Source: Kocuria flava (GTDB lineage: Bacteria > Actinomycetota > Actinomycetes > Actinomycetales > Micrococcaceae). Taken from it: a stretch of 64,000 bases of DNA. Below the pieces are notes generated by a model. It had not been told where the DNA came from and searched no databases. It saw only the letters and a list, made by a program, of their open reading frames with translations. Positions 36,700-44,826 of this stretch are shown in pieces (the first letter of the stretch is position 1; every line of letters starts with the position of its first letter). Made by a program: the position numbers and the translations under genes. The stretch lies in NCBI RefSeq assembly GCF_001482365.1, contig NZ_CP013254.1, forward strand, positions 2,604,001-2,668,000. Direction: 5' to 3'.

Positions 36700-37638
36700 A
36701 TGACCACGACAACACCCACCCACTCGCACATCGCTGACGGCGAGGGTGCTGAGGACTTCACTACCAGCGACGGGTTGCGGACGCTGCTGCACCGGCTCCA
36801 CGCCGCGGGAGCGGGCTCGTGGAGCCATGATCCGGTGGCCGCGGAGCTGATGGCCCACACCGCGGCCAAGTACGAACCCCTCGCCCGCAAGCACGGCCTG
36901 GACCCGTGGGAGGCCGCGTCGGCGGCGTTCAAGGTGATGATCACCCGCGCCGCCCGTGAGGCACGCGACCCGTGGGCGGTGATCACGCACGCGGTGCGGA
37001 TCACCTGCATTTTCGAAGAACGCGCCCAAGGACTGCTCTGCTCGGTCCACCAAGCGAGGCGCCCGCACGTCTCGGCGTTTCATGACCCGGAGCGGTTCTC
37101 CGACCGGGAGAACGCGCTGACCGACTATCACCCGGCTTTCCACATCACCGACACCCACAACCACGACGACGGCGCCGACGCGGAGACGGACGCTGCCGGA
37201 TCAGGCTCCGATGGTGGTGGGCGCGGGTCGGATCGGGCATGCATGTCCGCGGGGTCGGCGGCCGAGGACGCCATCGCGCTGTTCACGCTGTTGGGCTGGG
37301 ACCCGGCCACCGCCCGGGCCGGGGTGGAGCATGTCTGCGGGGCGCTGACAAAGACCGGCACCCGCCAGGCCGCCTACGAGGCGCTGCGGCGGGACAAGCA
37401 CGCCCGCGCGCTGCTGGGCATCCCACGTTCTTCGTGGACCGCGCTGCTGCGCGCCTTGTTGGGCAACCCGCACCCCGCCTACGCCGCCACGACCGCGGGG
37501 CGGGGTGTGCTGCTGCGACTGCTGATCGGCGAGACCCTGCCGGTGCTGCTGCGCGATGACGACCTCATCCTGACCATCTCCCTGGCCGCACCCGGCACCC
37601 ATGAGGACCGCGACGATTCTGGTGGTGATCGGTCGTGA
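36700..37638 (+). CDS. Conserved element protein with a sigma-factor-like region
   Basis: A 312-residue protein. Residues 45-125 (AAKYEPLARKHGLDPWEAAS, then AFKVMITRAAREARDPWAVI, then EERAQGLLCS) resemble region 2 of sigma-70-type factors in pattern, though weakly. The C-terminal 100 residues (AIALFTLLGWDPATARAGVE onward) are helical and could be a second DNA-binding region. An acidic low-complexity linker joins them. The ATG at 36700 follows AGGAGGTG. Its stop overlaps the ParB-like start. Function is not established; a role in transcription of the transfer genes is a guess. Confidence 0.55.
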   Translation: MTTTTPTHSHIADGEGAEDFTTSDGLRTLLHRLHAAGAGSWSHDPVAAELMAHTAAKYEPLARKHGLDPWEAASAAFKVMITRAAREARDPWAVITHAVRITCIFEERAQGLLCSVHQARRPHVSAFHDPERFSDRENALTDYHPAFHITDTHNHDDGADAETDAAGSGSDGGGRGSDRACMSAGSAAEDAIALFTLLGWDPATARAGVEHVCGALTKTGTRQAAYEALRRDKHARALLGIPRSSWTALLRALLGNPHPAYAATTAGRGVLLRLLIGETLPVLLRDDDLILTISLAAPGTHEDRDDSGGDRS

Positions 37639-38648
37639 CCGCACCGGCCCGGTACATCGAGCTGGAGCGCACCGTCGACTCCATCCGGGTCGGGCGCCGG
37701 CACCGGACCGCGTTCGGCAACATCGACGAACTCGCCGCCTCGATCGAGCGGGACGGGCTGTTGCAGCCCATCACCATCACCCCCGACGGGGCGCTGGTGT
37801 GCGGGGCCAGGAGGTTGGCGGCGATCAAGAAGCTCGGCTGGCGCAAGGTCAACGTCTGGGTCCGCTCCGGCATATCGGACCGCCTTGGCCACCTGTTGGC
37901 CGAGCAGGACGACAACGTGCTCCACAAGCCGCTGACCCAGACCGAGGCCGCCGCCCTCTACCGCGAGCTGAAGACCCTCATGCACGAGGACGCAGCCCGG
38001 CGGAAAGCCGCGACGCAGTTCAGCGCCGACAACCAGCCTGGATCGGACGGTCCTGCAAAATTTGCAGGACCGTCGCCCGGCCCCTCGGGTATCGCCCGCG
38101 AGCAGGCGGCAGCGATGATCCCCGGTGGTGCCTCGCACACGACGCTGGAGAAGATCGGCTACCTCCAGAAGATCGCCGAAGACCCCGCCCAACCCGCCGA
38201 ACTCCGAGCACAAGCAAGTGCTGCGCTGGAGCGCATCGACGCCGGCGCCCCGGTGCATCCGATCTTTGAGGCGATCCGCGCCGCCGCCCAGAGCGCGCAG
38301 GCAGAACGTGAGACCGACCTGCATCAGCTCGCCGCCGACGCCCTCGCACGCGCCAAGGACGCCAAGAAGACCCGCACGCCCCGTCCCCGGCCGGTCACCG
38401 ACAATGACGGTGAGCCCGCCCAGTACCCGGTGCGGGCATTCGTGCTCACCTGGGGCGAGCTGGACCAGTGGTGGACCCACTATGACGCCCAGCACCTCGC
38501 CGCCGAGCTGAGCGATGAACAGATCGACCTGTTCTTCGCCACGGTCGAGGGCACCAGCCGCTTCGCCGAGGAACTGCGCACCCTGCGCGACCGCGACACC
38601 GCCGGCGATGAGCCGGTGCCGGCTCGCGCGCATCTGCGCGCCCTCTGA
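37635..38648 (+). CDS. ParB-like nuclease-domain protein
   Basis: A 337-residue protein. The N-terminal ParB/Srx domain is seen in IDELAASIERDGLLQPITIT, GARRLAAIKKLGW and AEQDDNVLHKPLTQTEAAAL. A central HTH-like region follows (SHTTLEKIGYLQKIAEDP). The C-terminus is helical with WGELDQWWTHYDAQHLAA. The start overlaps the upstream stop by 4 bases. Such proteins help partition or maintain elements and plasmids, or act as regulators. A 29-base perfect palindrome lies inside the gene at 38046-38074, coding for SDGPAKFAGPS. Confidence 0.82.
   Translation: MTAPARYIELERTVDSIRVGRRHRTAFGNIDELAASIERDGLLQPITITPDGALVCGARRLAAIKKLGWRKVNVWVRSGISDRLGHLLAEQDDNVLHKPLTQTEAAALYRELKTLMHEDAARRKAATQFSADNQPGSDGPAKFAGPSPGPSGIAREQAAAMIPGGASHTTLEKIGYLQKIAEDPAQPAELRAQASAALERIDAGAPVHPIFEAIRAAAQSAQAERETDLHQLAADALARAKDAKKTRTPRPRPVTDNDGEPAQYPVRAFVLTWGELDQWWTHYDAQHLAAELSDEQIDLFFATVEGTSRFAEELRTLRDRDTAGDEPVPARAHLRAL
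38046..38074. repeat. 29-base perfect palindrome inside the parB-like gene
   Basis: GACGGTCCTGCAAA and TTTGCAGGACCGTC flank a single central A with no mismatch over 14 bp per arm. It is much richer in A/T at its centre than its surroundings. It could be the binding site of the ParB-like protein (a centromere-like site), an mRNA hairpin, or a scar of a small palindromic repeat. Confidence 0.7.
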
Positions 38649-38683
38649 CAACCAGCCTCCCTCTGGCCCGGTGGGTGGCGGGC

Positions 38684-38692
38684 GTGCACCTG
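38684..38692 (+). promoter_or_regulatory. Transfer-module motif, GTGCACCTG, before 38699
   Basis: GTGCACCTG followed by GTGGGT and the ATG, so the motif ends 6 bases before the start codon. Confidence 0.45.
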
Positions 38693-38698
38693 GTGGGT

Positions 38699-39382
38699 AT
38701 GAAGACTCCCGACCTCTCCGAACCCCGGACCCGCCGCCGACTTATCGCTGCCCTGATCGCGGCGGTCGTAGTCGTGTTGGCCGGTGTGGGCGTCTACGGC
38801 CTGATCACCGGCCCACCCAGCCACGACAACGACGAAGGCGAGACTCCTGGCCCAGTGGTGACCGCACCGTCCGATCCGGCCCCCACCACGACACCGCGGC
38901 TGCCGGTCGTGCGGACCTCGGATGATCCGCAGACCTTCGCCCGCAACGTCGCCACCGTGCTGTTCGAGTGGGACACCGCGAGCGGGTTCATGCCCCTGGA
39001 CTACACCAGCGTGGTCCTCGACGTCGGCGACCCCACCGGCCAAGAGCAAGCGGGGCTCGCCTCGGACATCGCCGCCTACCTCCCATCCCGGGACGCCTGG
39101 CTGGAGCTGAGGCAGTACGCCACCGCCCAGCACCTCACCATCGACAACACCTTCATCCCCGACTCGTGGACGACCGCGGTCGAGCAGGCCCAGCCCGGTC
39201 AGCTCGCCGAGGGCACGGTCGCGGTCACGATCGAGGGCACCCGCCACCGCAAGGGACTCTGGAACGACGAACCGGTGACCTCCGAACATGCGGTGGCGTT
39301 CACGGTGTTCGTGGTCTGCGGCCCGACCTACGAGACCTGTCATCTGCTGCGGCTGTCCCAACTCGACAACCCCCTCCAGTAG
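38699..39382 (+). CDS. Conjugative-transfer membrane-anchored protein
   Basis: A 227-residue protein with one transmembrane segment (about residues 15-38, AALIAAVVVVLAGVGVYGLI), then a Pro/Thr-rich linker and an extracellular domain of about 150 residues. Its topology (short cytoplasmic N-terminus, one TM, outer domain) resembles VirB8/TcpC-like transfer proteins of Gram-positive elements, but I see no diagnostic motif. It lies directly before the wall-hydrolase gene and behind a GTGCACCTG motif. The ATG at 38699 is chosen over an upstream in-frame start because the motif would otherwise be inside the gene. Confidence 0.65.
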   Translation: MKTPDLSEPRTRRRLIAALIAAVVVVLAGVGVYGLITGPPSHDNDEGETPGPVVTAPSDPAPTTTPRLPVVRTSDDPQTFARNVATVLFEWDTASGFMPLDYTSVVLDVGDPTGQEQAGLASDIAAYLPSRDAWLELRQYATAQHLTIDNTFIPDSWTTAVEQAQPGQLAEGTVAVTIEGTRHRKGLWNDEPVTSEHAVAFTVFVVCGPTYETCHLLRLSQLDNPLQ

Positions 39383-39396
39383 GACGGTGACATGTC

Positions 39397-41049
39397 GTGT
39401 TGAAGAAGCTCGTCGTCGCCGCCCTCGCCCTGGCCTTCCTCGCACCCTCGCTGGTGCTGATCGGGATCGGCGTGGTGATGAACCCCGCCCTGAGCGCCAC
39501 CGGCTCCTGCACCATCCCCGGCGGCTCGACCGTCACGATCGGCGACGTCCCCGACGAACTGACCGTGACGACCGCGAACGGTGAGACGTTCACGCTAAAC
39601 CGGACCCAGCTCACCCACGCGGCGACGATCATCGAGACCGGCAACAGCATCGACGGCATCACCCGCGACGGCCTGGTCATCGCGCTCATGGCGGCGCTCA
39701 CCGAGAGCACACTGCGGATGCTCTCTAACACCAGCGCCTACCCGGAATCCGGTGACTATCCGAACGACGGCGACGGCTTCGACCACGACTCCCTGGGCCT
39801 GTTTCAGATGCGGCCGCAGTCAGGTTGGGGCACAGTCGCCGAGCTGATGGACCCCGTCTATCAGGCGCAGGCGTTCTTCGGCGGACCCACCGGACCCAAC
39901 CACCCCTCACCACGGGGACTCTTGGACATTCCCGGATGGGAACAGATGGACAAGGGCGAAGCCGCCCAAGCCGTTGAGGTCAGCGCGTATCCGGACCGGT
40001 ACCGGAACTACGAGCCCGTCGCCGAATCCATCCTGACCACCCTCACCACTACAACAACGGCCGGCACGGACGCGTCTGGCGGCGATGCTGTGGTCCCGGC
40101 TGCGCAGACGACAACGGCGGGCACGTCGCGGGTGGTGTTCCCGATGCCCGAAGGCACCTGGGTGCTCACCAGCGAGTACGGGCCGCGGGTGCATCCGATC
40201 ACTGGTGAGGACTCCTTCCACACCGGCACCGACTTCGCCGCCCCCGACGGCACACCCCTCCTCGCCGCAGCGGACGGCACGGTGACGGTGGCGGAGTTCT
40301 CCGGCGGCTACGGGGGCCTCATCGTCATCGAGCACACCATCAACGGGCAGACGGTCGCGACGGCGTATGCGCACATGTGGGAGCACGGCGTCCACGTCCA
40401 GGTCGGCGACCAGGTGACGGCCGGGCAGCACATCGGCGACACCGGCTCCTCGGGCAACTCGACCGGGCCGCATCTGCATTTCGAGGTCCGCCTCGGCGGC
40501 ACGAACGGTGAGCACACCGACCCCGCTGTCTGGCTGAATGCCCACAACGCCGCCGACCTACCCGAGCCCGAGACCGGCGCACCCGGCGGCGACTGCGACC
40601 CCGATTCCGGGACTCCTGGTGGTGAGCCGGACCCCGTCGATGGCGACCCCGACCGCATGGTCGATGACCCGACCTCGGATGGGCAGATCACCGCACGGAT
40701 GCTGCACCTCTACACCCAGACGATCGCCGCTTTCCCCGACACCTCCTGGGCCTGCTACTCACCCCGCCCCGGCACCGTCTCCGAACACCCGCTCGGGCGA
40801 GCCTGTGACGGGACGTTCGGCAACGCCATCGGCGGGGCGGCGACCGGACCAGCACTGGACCTCGGCTGGCAGGTCACGAACTGGATGCGGGAGCACGCTG
40901 ACACCCTCGGCATCGACTACCTCATCTGGCAGAACCAGATCTGGTCGACTGCCCGAGCAGATGAGGGCTGGCGGCCTTACGAACGTGGCACCGACGTCAC
41001 CACCCGGCACGACGACCACCTGCACGTTACCGTCCGGGCTGGGAGTTGA
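39397..41049 (+). CDS. Exported cell-wall hydrolase with lysozyme-like and M23 domains (VirB1-like)
   Basis: A 550-residue protein with a signal peptide or anchor (residues 1-35). Residues about 45-205 form a lysozyme-like domain (LVIALMAALTESTLRM, DSLGLFQMRPQSGWG). Residues about 235-375 are an M23 metallopeptidase with zinc ligands in FHTGTDFAAPDG and GPHLHFEVR. The C-terminal 120 residues carry a third domain, with SEHPLGRACDGTFGNAIGG and RHDDHLHVTVR, like that of actinobacterial ARB_07466-type proteins. It would open the peptidoglycan for the transfer channel. GTG at 39397 is the start; the next gene begins 7 bases after the stop. Confidence 0.85.
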   Translation: MLKKLVVAALALAFLAPSLVLIGIGVVMNPALSATGSCTIPGGSTVTIGDVPDELTVTTANGETFTLNRTQLTHAATIIETGNSIDGITRDGLVIALMAALTESTLRMLSNTSAYPESGDYPNDGDGFDHDSLGLFQMRPQSGWGTVAELMDPVYQAQAFFGGPTGPNHPSPRGLLDIPGWEQMDKGEAAQAVEVSAYPDRYRNYEPVAESILTTLTTTTTAGTDASGGDAVVPAAQTTTAGTSRVVFPMPEGTWVLTSEYGPRVHPITGEDSFHTGTDFAAPDGTPLLAAADGTVTVAEFSGGYGGLIVIEHTINGQTVATAYAHMWEHGVHVQVGDQVTAGQHIGDTGSSGNSTGPHLHFEVRLGGTNGEHTDPAVWLNAHNAADLPEPETGAPGGDCDPDSGTPGGEPDPVDGDPDRMVDDPTSDGQITARMLHLYTQTIAAFPDTSWACYSPRPGTVSEHPLGRACDGTFGNAIGGAATGPALDLGWQVTNWMREHADTLGIDYLIWQNQIWSTARADEGWRPYERGTDVTTRHDDHLHVTVRAGS

Positions 41050-41055
41050 TCGGGC

Positions 41056-41322
41056 ATGGACGTGTTCCCCGACTTCGACGGCCTCGAAGGGATCGGTGAC
41101 CTGCGCGAGGTCATCGGTGCCCTGCTGACCTTCGTGCTCATCATCGCCGTGCTGATGCTGATCGTCTGCGCCATCGTGTGGGCGCTGTCGACCGCGAACG
41201 GTCACCACGCCGCCGCCACCAGGGCAAGGATCGGCGCCTGGACCGCCCTGGGTGCCGCGGTCCTGGCCGGTAGCGGGGTGGCGTGGCTGAACTGGCTGAT
41301 CGACCTCGGCCAACAACTCTGA
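41056..41322 (+). CDS. Small two-TM transfer protein (DUF6112/VirB2-like)
   Basis: An 88-residue membrane protein with hydrophobic segments at about 20-43 and 58-82 (LLTFVLIIAVLMLIVCAIVW; TALGAAVLAGSGVAWLNWLI). Size, two-helix layout and position beside the VirB6-like gene resemble VirB2/TrbC pilin-type subunits, and it is similar in pattern to the next gene. The ATG at 41056 has no strong Shine-Dalgarno sequence, and the gene probably depends on the preceding one. Confidence 0.65.
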   Translation: MDVFPDFDGLEGIGDLREVIGALLTFVLIIAVLMLIVCAIVWALSTANGHHAAATRARIGAWTALGAAVLAGSGVAWLNWLIDLGQQL

Positions 41323-41373
41323 ACGCACCCCACCAGCCGACCCCTCATCGGCTCCGCCCGTGTGGGGCGGGCG

Positions 41374-41382
41374 GTGCACCTG
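41374..41382 (+). promoter_or_regulatory. Transfer-module motif, GTGCACCTG, before 41433
   Basis: GTGCACCTG 50 bases before the start codon, preceded by TGTGGGGCGGGCG. Confidence 0.45.
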
Positions 41383-41432
41383 ATCGACGAGAACCCCCTG
41401 TCTCGCCGACGCCCCGAAGGAGCACCCCCGTC

Positions 41433-41765
41433 ATGACCATCCTGAGCCTGATCACCGAAACCACCACCGCCGCGCTGCCGGTGGTGTTGCCGGCCAACAT
41501 CGACATCAACCCGAATGATTCCGGCCTGCCGGGCATCGCCCAGCTGCGCACCATCGTCGGCGCCGTCATGACGATCGGCCTCATCCTCTCCGTCCTCGCG
41601 CTGATCGTCAGCGCGATCGTGTGGGGCTTCGGCGCCAACTCCTCCAACCCCAACCTGGCCGGCCGGGGGAAGATCGGCGTCCTCGTGAGCTGCGGCGCCG
41701 CCGTGATCTGCGGGGCGTCGGTGACGCTCATCAACTTCTTCTGGGACGTCGGCCAGCAGGTCTGA
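41433..41765 (+). CDS. DUF6112-family membrane protein
   Basis: A 110-residue protein with a short extracellular-type N-terminus (LPANIDINPNDSGLPGI) and two transmembrane helices (about 45-67 and 82-104). This family sits before the TrbL/VirB6-like gene in actinobacterial conjugative elements. The ATG at 41433 follows GAAGGAG. The pattern GIAQLRTIVGAVMTIGLILS matches the equivalent part of the preceding small protein, so the two may be paralogous channel or pilin subunits. Confidence 0.75.
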   Translation: MTILSLITETTTAALPVVLPANIDINPNDSGLPGIAQLRTIVGAVMTIGLILSVLALIVSAIVWGFGANSSNPNLAGRGKIGVLVSCGAAVICGASVTLINFFWDVGQQV

Positions 41766-41806
41766 CCCCACCCACTCGACTCTGCTTCCTGAAGGAGTGA
41801 TCCGCG

Positions 41807-43228
41807 GTGGGTGTGTGCGATATCCCCCTCGTCTCGACCGTCTGCGACACCGCCGGCGAAGCCGCCGCCAGCCTGGTCTCCGCCCCGTTCGACTGGCTCG
41901 CCGGAGCGATGGGCGCCGCCGCCGGCTGGCTGTTCGAGGCCGTCTGGTCAGTCTTCGACACCACCACCCTCGTCGACGTCACCAGCGACGAGTACGTGGC
42001 GGTCTACAACATTCTCTTCGGCATCGCGATCTTCGTGATGCTGCTGTTCTTCTGCCTCCAACTCATCACCGGACTCATCCGCCGCGACCCCACCGCACTC
42101 AGCCGTGCCGCCCTCGGGCTCGCCAAGAGCGTCCTCGGCAGCTTCGTCGTGATCACGTTGACGGCGTTGTTGTTGGAGATCGTCGATCAACTCTGCATTG
42201 GCATCATCCAAGCCGCAGGCGAGACCACCGAGTCGATGGGCGACAAGATCACCCTGCTCGCCGCCGGGCTGGTCGGGATCAACATCGCCGCCCCCGGCGT
42301 CGGCGCGATCATCACCATCTTCCTCGCCGGGCTCGCGATCAGCGCAGCCGCCATCGTCTGGCTCAGCCTCCTGGTCAGGAAGGCGCTGCTGCTGGTCGCG
42401 ATCGTCCTCGCACCGCTCGCGTTCTCCGGCGCCTCATGGGATGCCACCAAGGGGTGGATCAGCAAGTGGGCGATGTTCGTCATCGCCCTCATCGTCTCCA
42501 AACTCGTCCTGGTCGTCATGTTCCTCGTCGCCATCACCCAAGTCTCCGCGCCCATTGATGGTGACCTGGCATCGGTGGCCGACCCGATCGCCGGGATCGT
42601 CCTCATGGCGATGGCCGCCTTCGCCCCCTACATGACCTACAAGTTCCTGAACTTCGTGGGCTTCGACATGTACCACGCCATCGGCTCCGAACAGGACGCC
42701 AAGAACGCCCTCAACCGGCCCGTCCCCACCCCCTCGAAGCCGCAAGGCGGCGCGGAGCCGAAGAAGATCCTCGACGACAGCGGCGGAAGCAAGAGTGACA
42801 ACGGCGGTGGTGGTGGAAAGAAGCCGCCGGAGCCGAAGAACCCGAAGCCGCAGGCATCCAGCGGCACTGCTGGCTCGACGGGGGCCGGTGGTGGGAAGGC
42901 GGCCGCGAGCAGCGGCGCCGGGGCAAGCGGTGGAGCAGGCGCCGGCGCTGGTGCCGCGGCGGCTGGTCCCGCAGCCGCGGCCGTGGTCGCGGCGAAGGTC
43001 GCCAAGGACGCCGCGACCGCTGGACCCAAGGCCGGCACGGCCCTGGGCAACCAGGGCGAGGCCGCCGCCGACTCCGCCGGCCAGACCGGCAGCACCCCAC
43101 CGGCCGCGCAGGCGCCACCGCCATCAACGCCGGCACCGAAGACACCCACCGGCGGGTCGTCGGGTGTGGAGGTGCGTCCTCCGAAGCAGCCTCCGCCGCC
43201 TGCACCGAAGCCGACCGGGAAGGAGTGA
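41807..43228 (+). CDS. TrbL/VirB6-like polytopic transfer-channel protein
   Basis: A 473-residue protein with six or seven transmembrane helices in the first 280 residues (for example FGIAIFVMLLFFCLQLITGL and LLLVAIVLAPLAFSGASWDA). A Gly/Ala/Pro-rich tail of nearly 200 residues ends in PPPPAPKPTGKE. The membrane part matches TrbL/VirB6 proteins, which form the inner-membrane pore of type IV secretion. The low-complexity tail is probably cytoplasmic and disordered. The GTG at 41807 has GAAGGAG nine bases upstream. The next start lies 7 bases after the stop, so the operon continues. Confidence 0.85.
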   Translation: MGVCDIPLVSTVCDTAGEAAASLVSAPFDWLAGAMGAAAGWLFEAVWSVFDTTTLVDVTSDEYVAVYNILFGIAIFVMLLFFCLQLITGLIRRDPTALSRAALGLAKSVLGSFVVITLTALLLEIVDQLCIGIIQAAGETTESMGDKITLLAAGLVGINIAAPGVGAIITIFLAGLAISAAAIVWLSLLVRKALLLVAIVLAPLAFSGASWDATKGWISKWAMFVIALIVSKLVLVVMFLVAITQVSAPIDGDLASVADPIAGIVLMAMAAFAPYMTYKFLNFVGFDMYHAIGSEQDAKNALNRPVPTPSKPQGGAEPKKILDDSGGSKSDNGGGGGKKPPEPKNPKPQASSGTAGSTGAGGGKAAASSGAGASGGAGAGAGAAAAGPAAAAVVAAKVAKDAATAGPKAGTALGNQGEAAADSAGQTGSTPPAAQAPPPSTPAPKTPTGGSSGVEVRPPKQPPPPAPKPTGKE

Positions 43229-43234
43229 ACCCTC

Positions 43235-44707
43235 GTGCCTACCAAGCAGAACGAGAGTGCTGTGGCCTCGGCGGAGTTGGTGCCGGTGAAGTTCTCCCGT
43301 CTCACCCGCCGCGGGGTGTTGTTGGGGTTGTCCCTGTCGCAGCTCATCACCCTCGCCACCGGCGTCCTGTCCATCGTCGGAGCCCTCTACGCCGGGGGTG
43401 GCATCCTGCTCGCCTACACCGCACCCATCTGGGTGATCGCCGCCGCGCTGACGTGGGCCCCGATCGCCGGACGTCCGGCGGTGGAGTGGTTGCCGGTGGC
43501 GTTCTGGTGGCTCTGGCGTTCGACCGGCGGTCAGTTCCTCTATCGCCGGCGGGTCGTCACACCCCGCCCTGTGGGCACCCTCGCCCTGCCCGGTGACCAG
43601 GCGCGGCTGCGCGAGTACACCGACCCCGAGACGCAGGCGGGGATGATCCATGACCCCCATCAGCAGACGTTGACCGTGGTCTGCGAAGTGACCCATCCGG
43701 CGTTCGTGCTCCTCGATCCCGGCGAGCAGGAACGGCGCGTGACCTCCTGGGGCCGCGTCCTGGCCACCGTCTGCCGCTCCGGACGTATCGCCACGCTGCA
43801 GGTTCTCGAACGGACGCTGCCGGACTCGGGCACCGGGCTGGCCGAATGGTGGAAAGCCCACGGCACCGACGACGACACCTGGGCCGCGACCACCTACGCG
43901 GAGCTGATCGACCGCGCCGGACCCGCCGGCGAACGCCACGCCACCACCCTGTCGCTGTCGCTGGACATGAGAACCGCGGCACGGCATATCAGAACGGCTG
44001 GTGGTGGTATCCGGGGTGCGGCCGCTGTCCTGCGCCAAGAGATGTCCACTCTGGTCGCCGCGCTCCGGTCCGCTGACCTCACCCCGTCGGGATGGCTGAG
44101 CCCGGGTGAGATCGCTGTCATCCTCCGCTCGGCCTATGACCCGGCGATCGCGGCGACTTTGGAACGTCATGGCGAACTCGGCCAGTCCCTCGCCACCGCC
44201 GGCCCGGTCGCGGTCAACGAGTCCTGGACTCGGCTGCGGACCGACTCTGCCCATCACGCCGTGCTGTGGGTCTCCGAGTGGCCGCGGTCGCTGGTGTATC
44301 CGGGGTTCTTGTCGCCGGTGCTGTTGTCGACCGGGATCCAGCGGTCGTTCTCGCTGATCTGCACGCCGATCCGCTCCGATCAGGCTGCCAGGGATATTCG
44401 CAAGAAGAAGGTCGAGCACATCTCCGACGCCGCGCAGCGGGCGAAGATCGGGCAGATCGAAGACGCCGCCCAGACCGCGGAGTACCAGGACGTGCTCCAG
44501 CAGGAAGCCGACCTGACCGCCGGCCACGGCATTCTGCGCTACACCGGCCTCATCTCGGTGTCCGCGCCCACGGTCGAGGAACTCGAGGCCGGGGTCGCGG
44601 CGATCGAGCAGGCTGCCATCCAAGCCTCCTGTGAGACCCGGCTCCTGGTGGGCCAGCAGGCTGCGGCGTTCACCGCCGCCGCGCTGCCGCTGTGTCGCCG
44701 CGTCTGA
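43235..44707 (+). CDS. SCO6880-family protein (PrgI/VirB3 plus VirB4 N-terminal half)
   Basis: A 490-residue protein. Residues 20-90 carry two transmembrane helices like VirB3/PrgI (LSLSQLITLATGVLSIVGAL and GGGILLAYTAPIWVIAAALT). The rest is soluble and corresponds to the N-terminal, non-ATPase half of VirB4 (AVLRQEMSTLVAALRSADL, SVSAPTVEELEAGVAAIEQA). The ATPase half is a separate gene at 46059. Actinobacterial elements commonly show this split. GTG at 43235 follows GGAAGGAG. Role: inner-membrane scaffold of the secretion ATPase. Confidence 0.82.
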   Translation: MPTKQNESAVASAELVPVKFSRLTRRGVLLGLSLSQLITLATGVLSIVGALYAGGGILLAYTAPIWVIAAALTWAPIAGRPAVEWLPVAFWWLWRSTGGQFLYRRRVVTPRPVGTLALPGDQARLREYTDPETQAGMIHDPHQQTLTVVCEVTHPAFVLLDPGEQERRVTSWGRVLATVCRSGRIATLQVLERTLPDSGTGLAEWWKAHGTDDDTWAATTYAELIDRAGPAGERHATTLSLSLDMRTAARHIRTAGGGIRGAAAVLRQEMSTLVAALRSADLTPSGWLSPGEIAVILRSAYDPAIAATLERHGELGQSLATAGPVAVNESWTRLRTDSAHHAVLWVSEWPRSLVYPGFLSPVLLSTGIQRSFSLICTPIRSDQAARDIRKKKVEHISDAAQRAKIGQIEDAAQTAEYQDVLQQEADLTAGHGILRYTGLISVSAPTVEELEAGVAAIEQAAIQASCETRLLVGQQAAAFTAAALPLCRRV

Positions 44708-44756
44708 TCGCGCACAGTCGCCGGCCCCCAGCCCAGTGATGGCGGTGGCGTGGTGC

Positions 44757-44765
44757 GTGCACCTG
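44757..44765 (+). promoter_or_regulatory. Transfer-module motif, GTGCACCTG, before 44827
   Basis: GTGCACCTG preceded by GGCGGTGGCGTGGTGC, 61 bases before the start codon. Confidence 0.45.
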
Positions 44766-44826
44766 AGGGGTGAGCCCGAACCACGGGCTCGCCCCTCTCT
44801 GTTCGCCCACCGTCTTGGAGGCTGTG

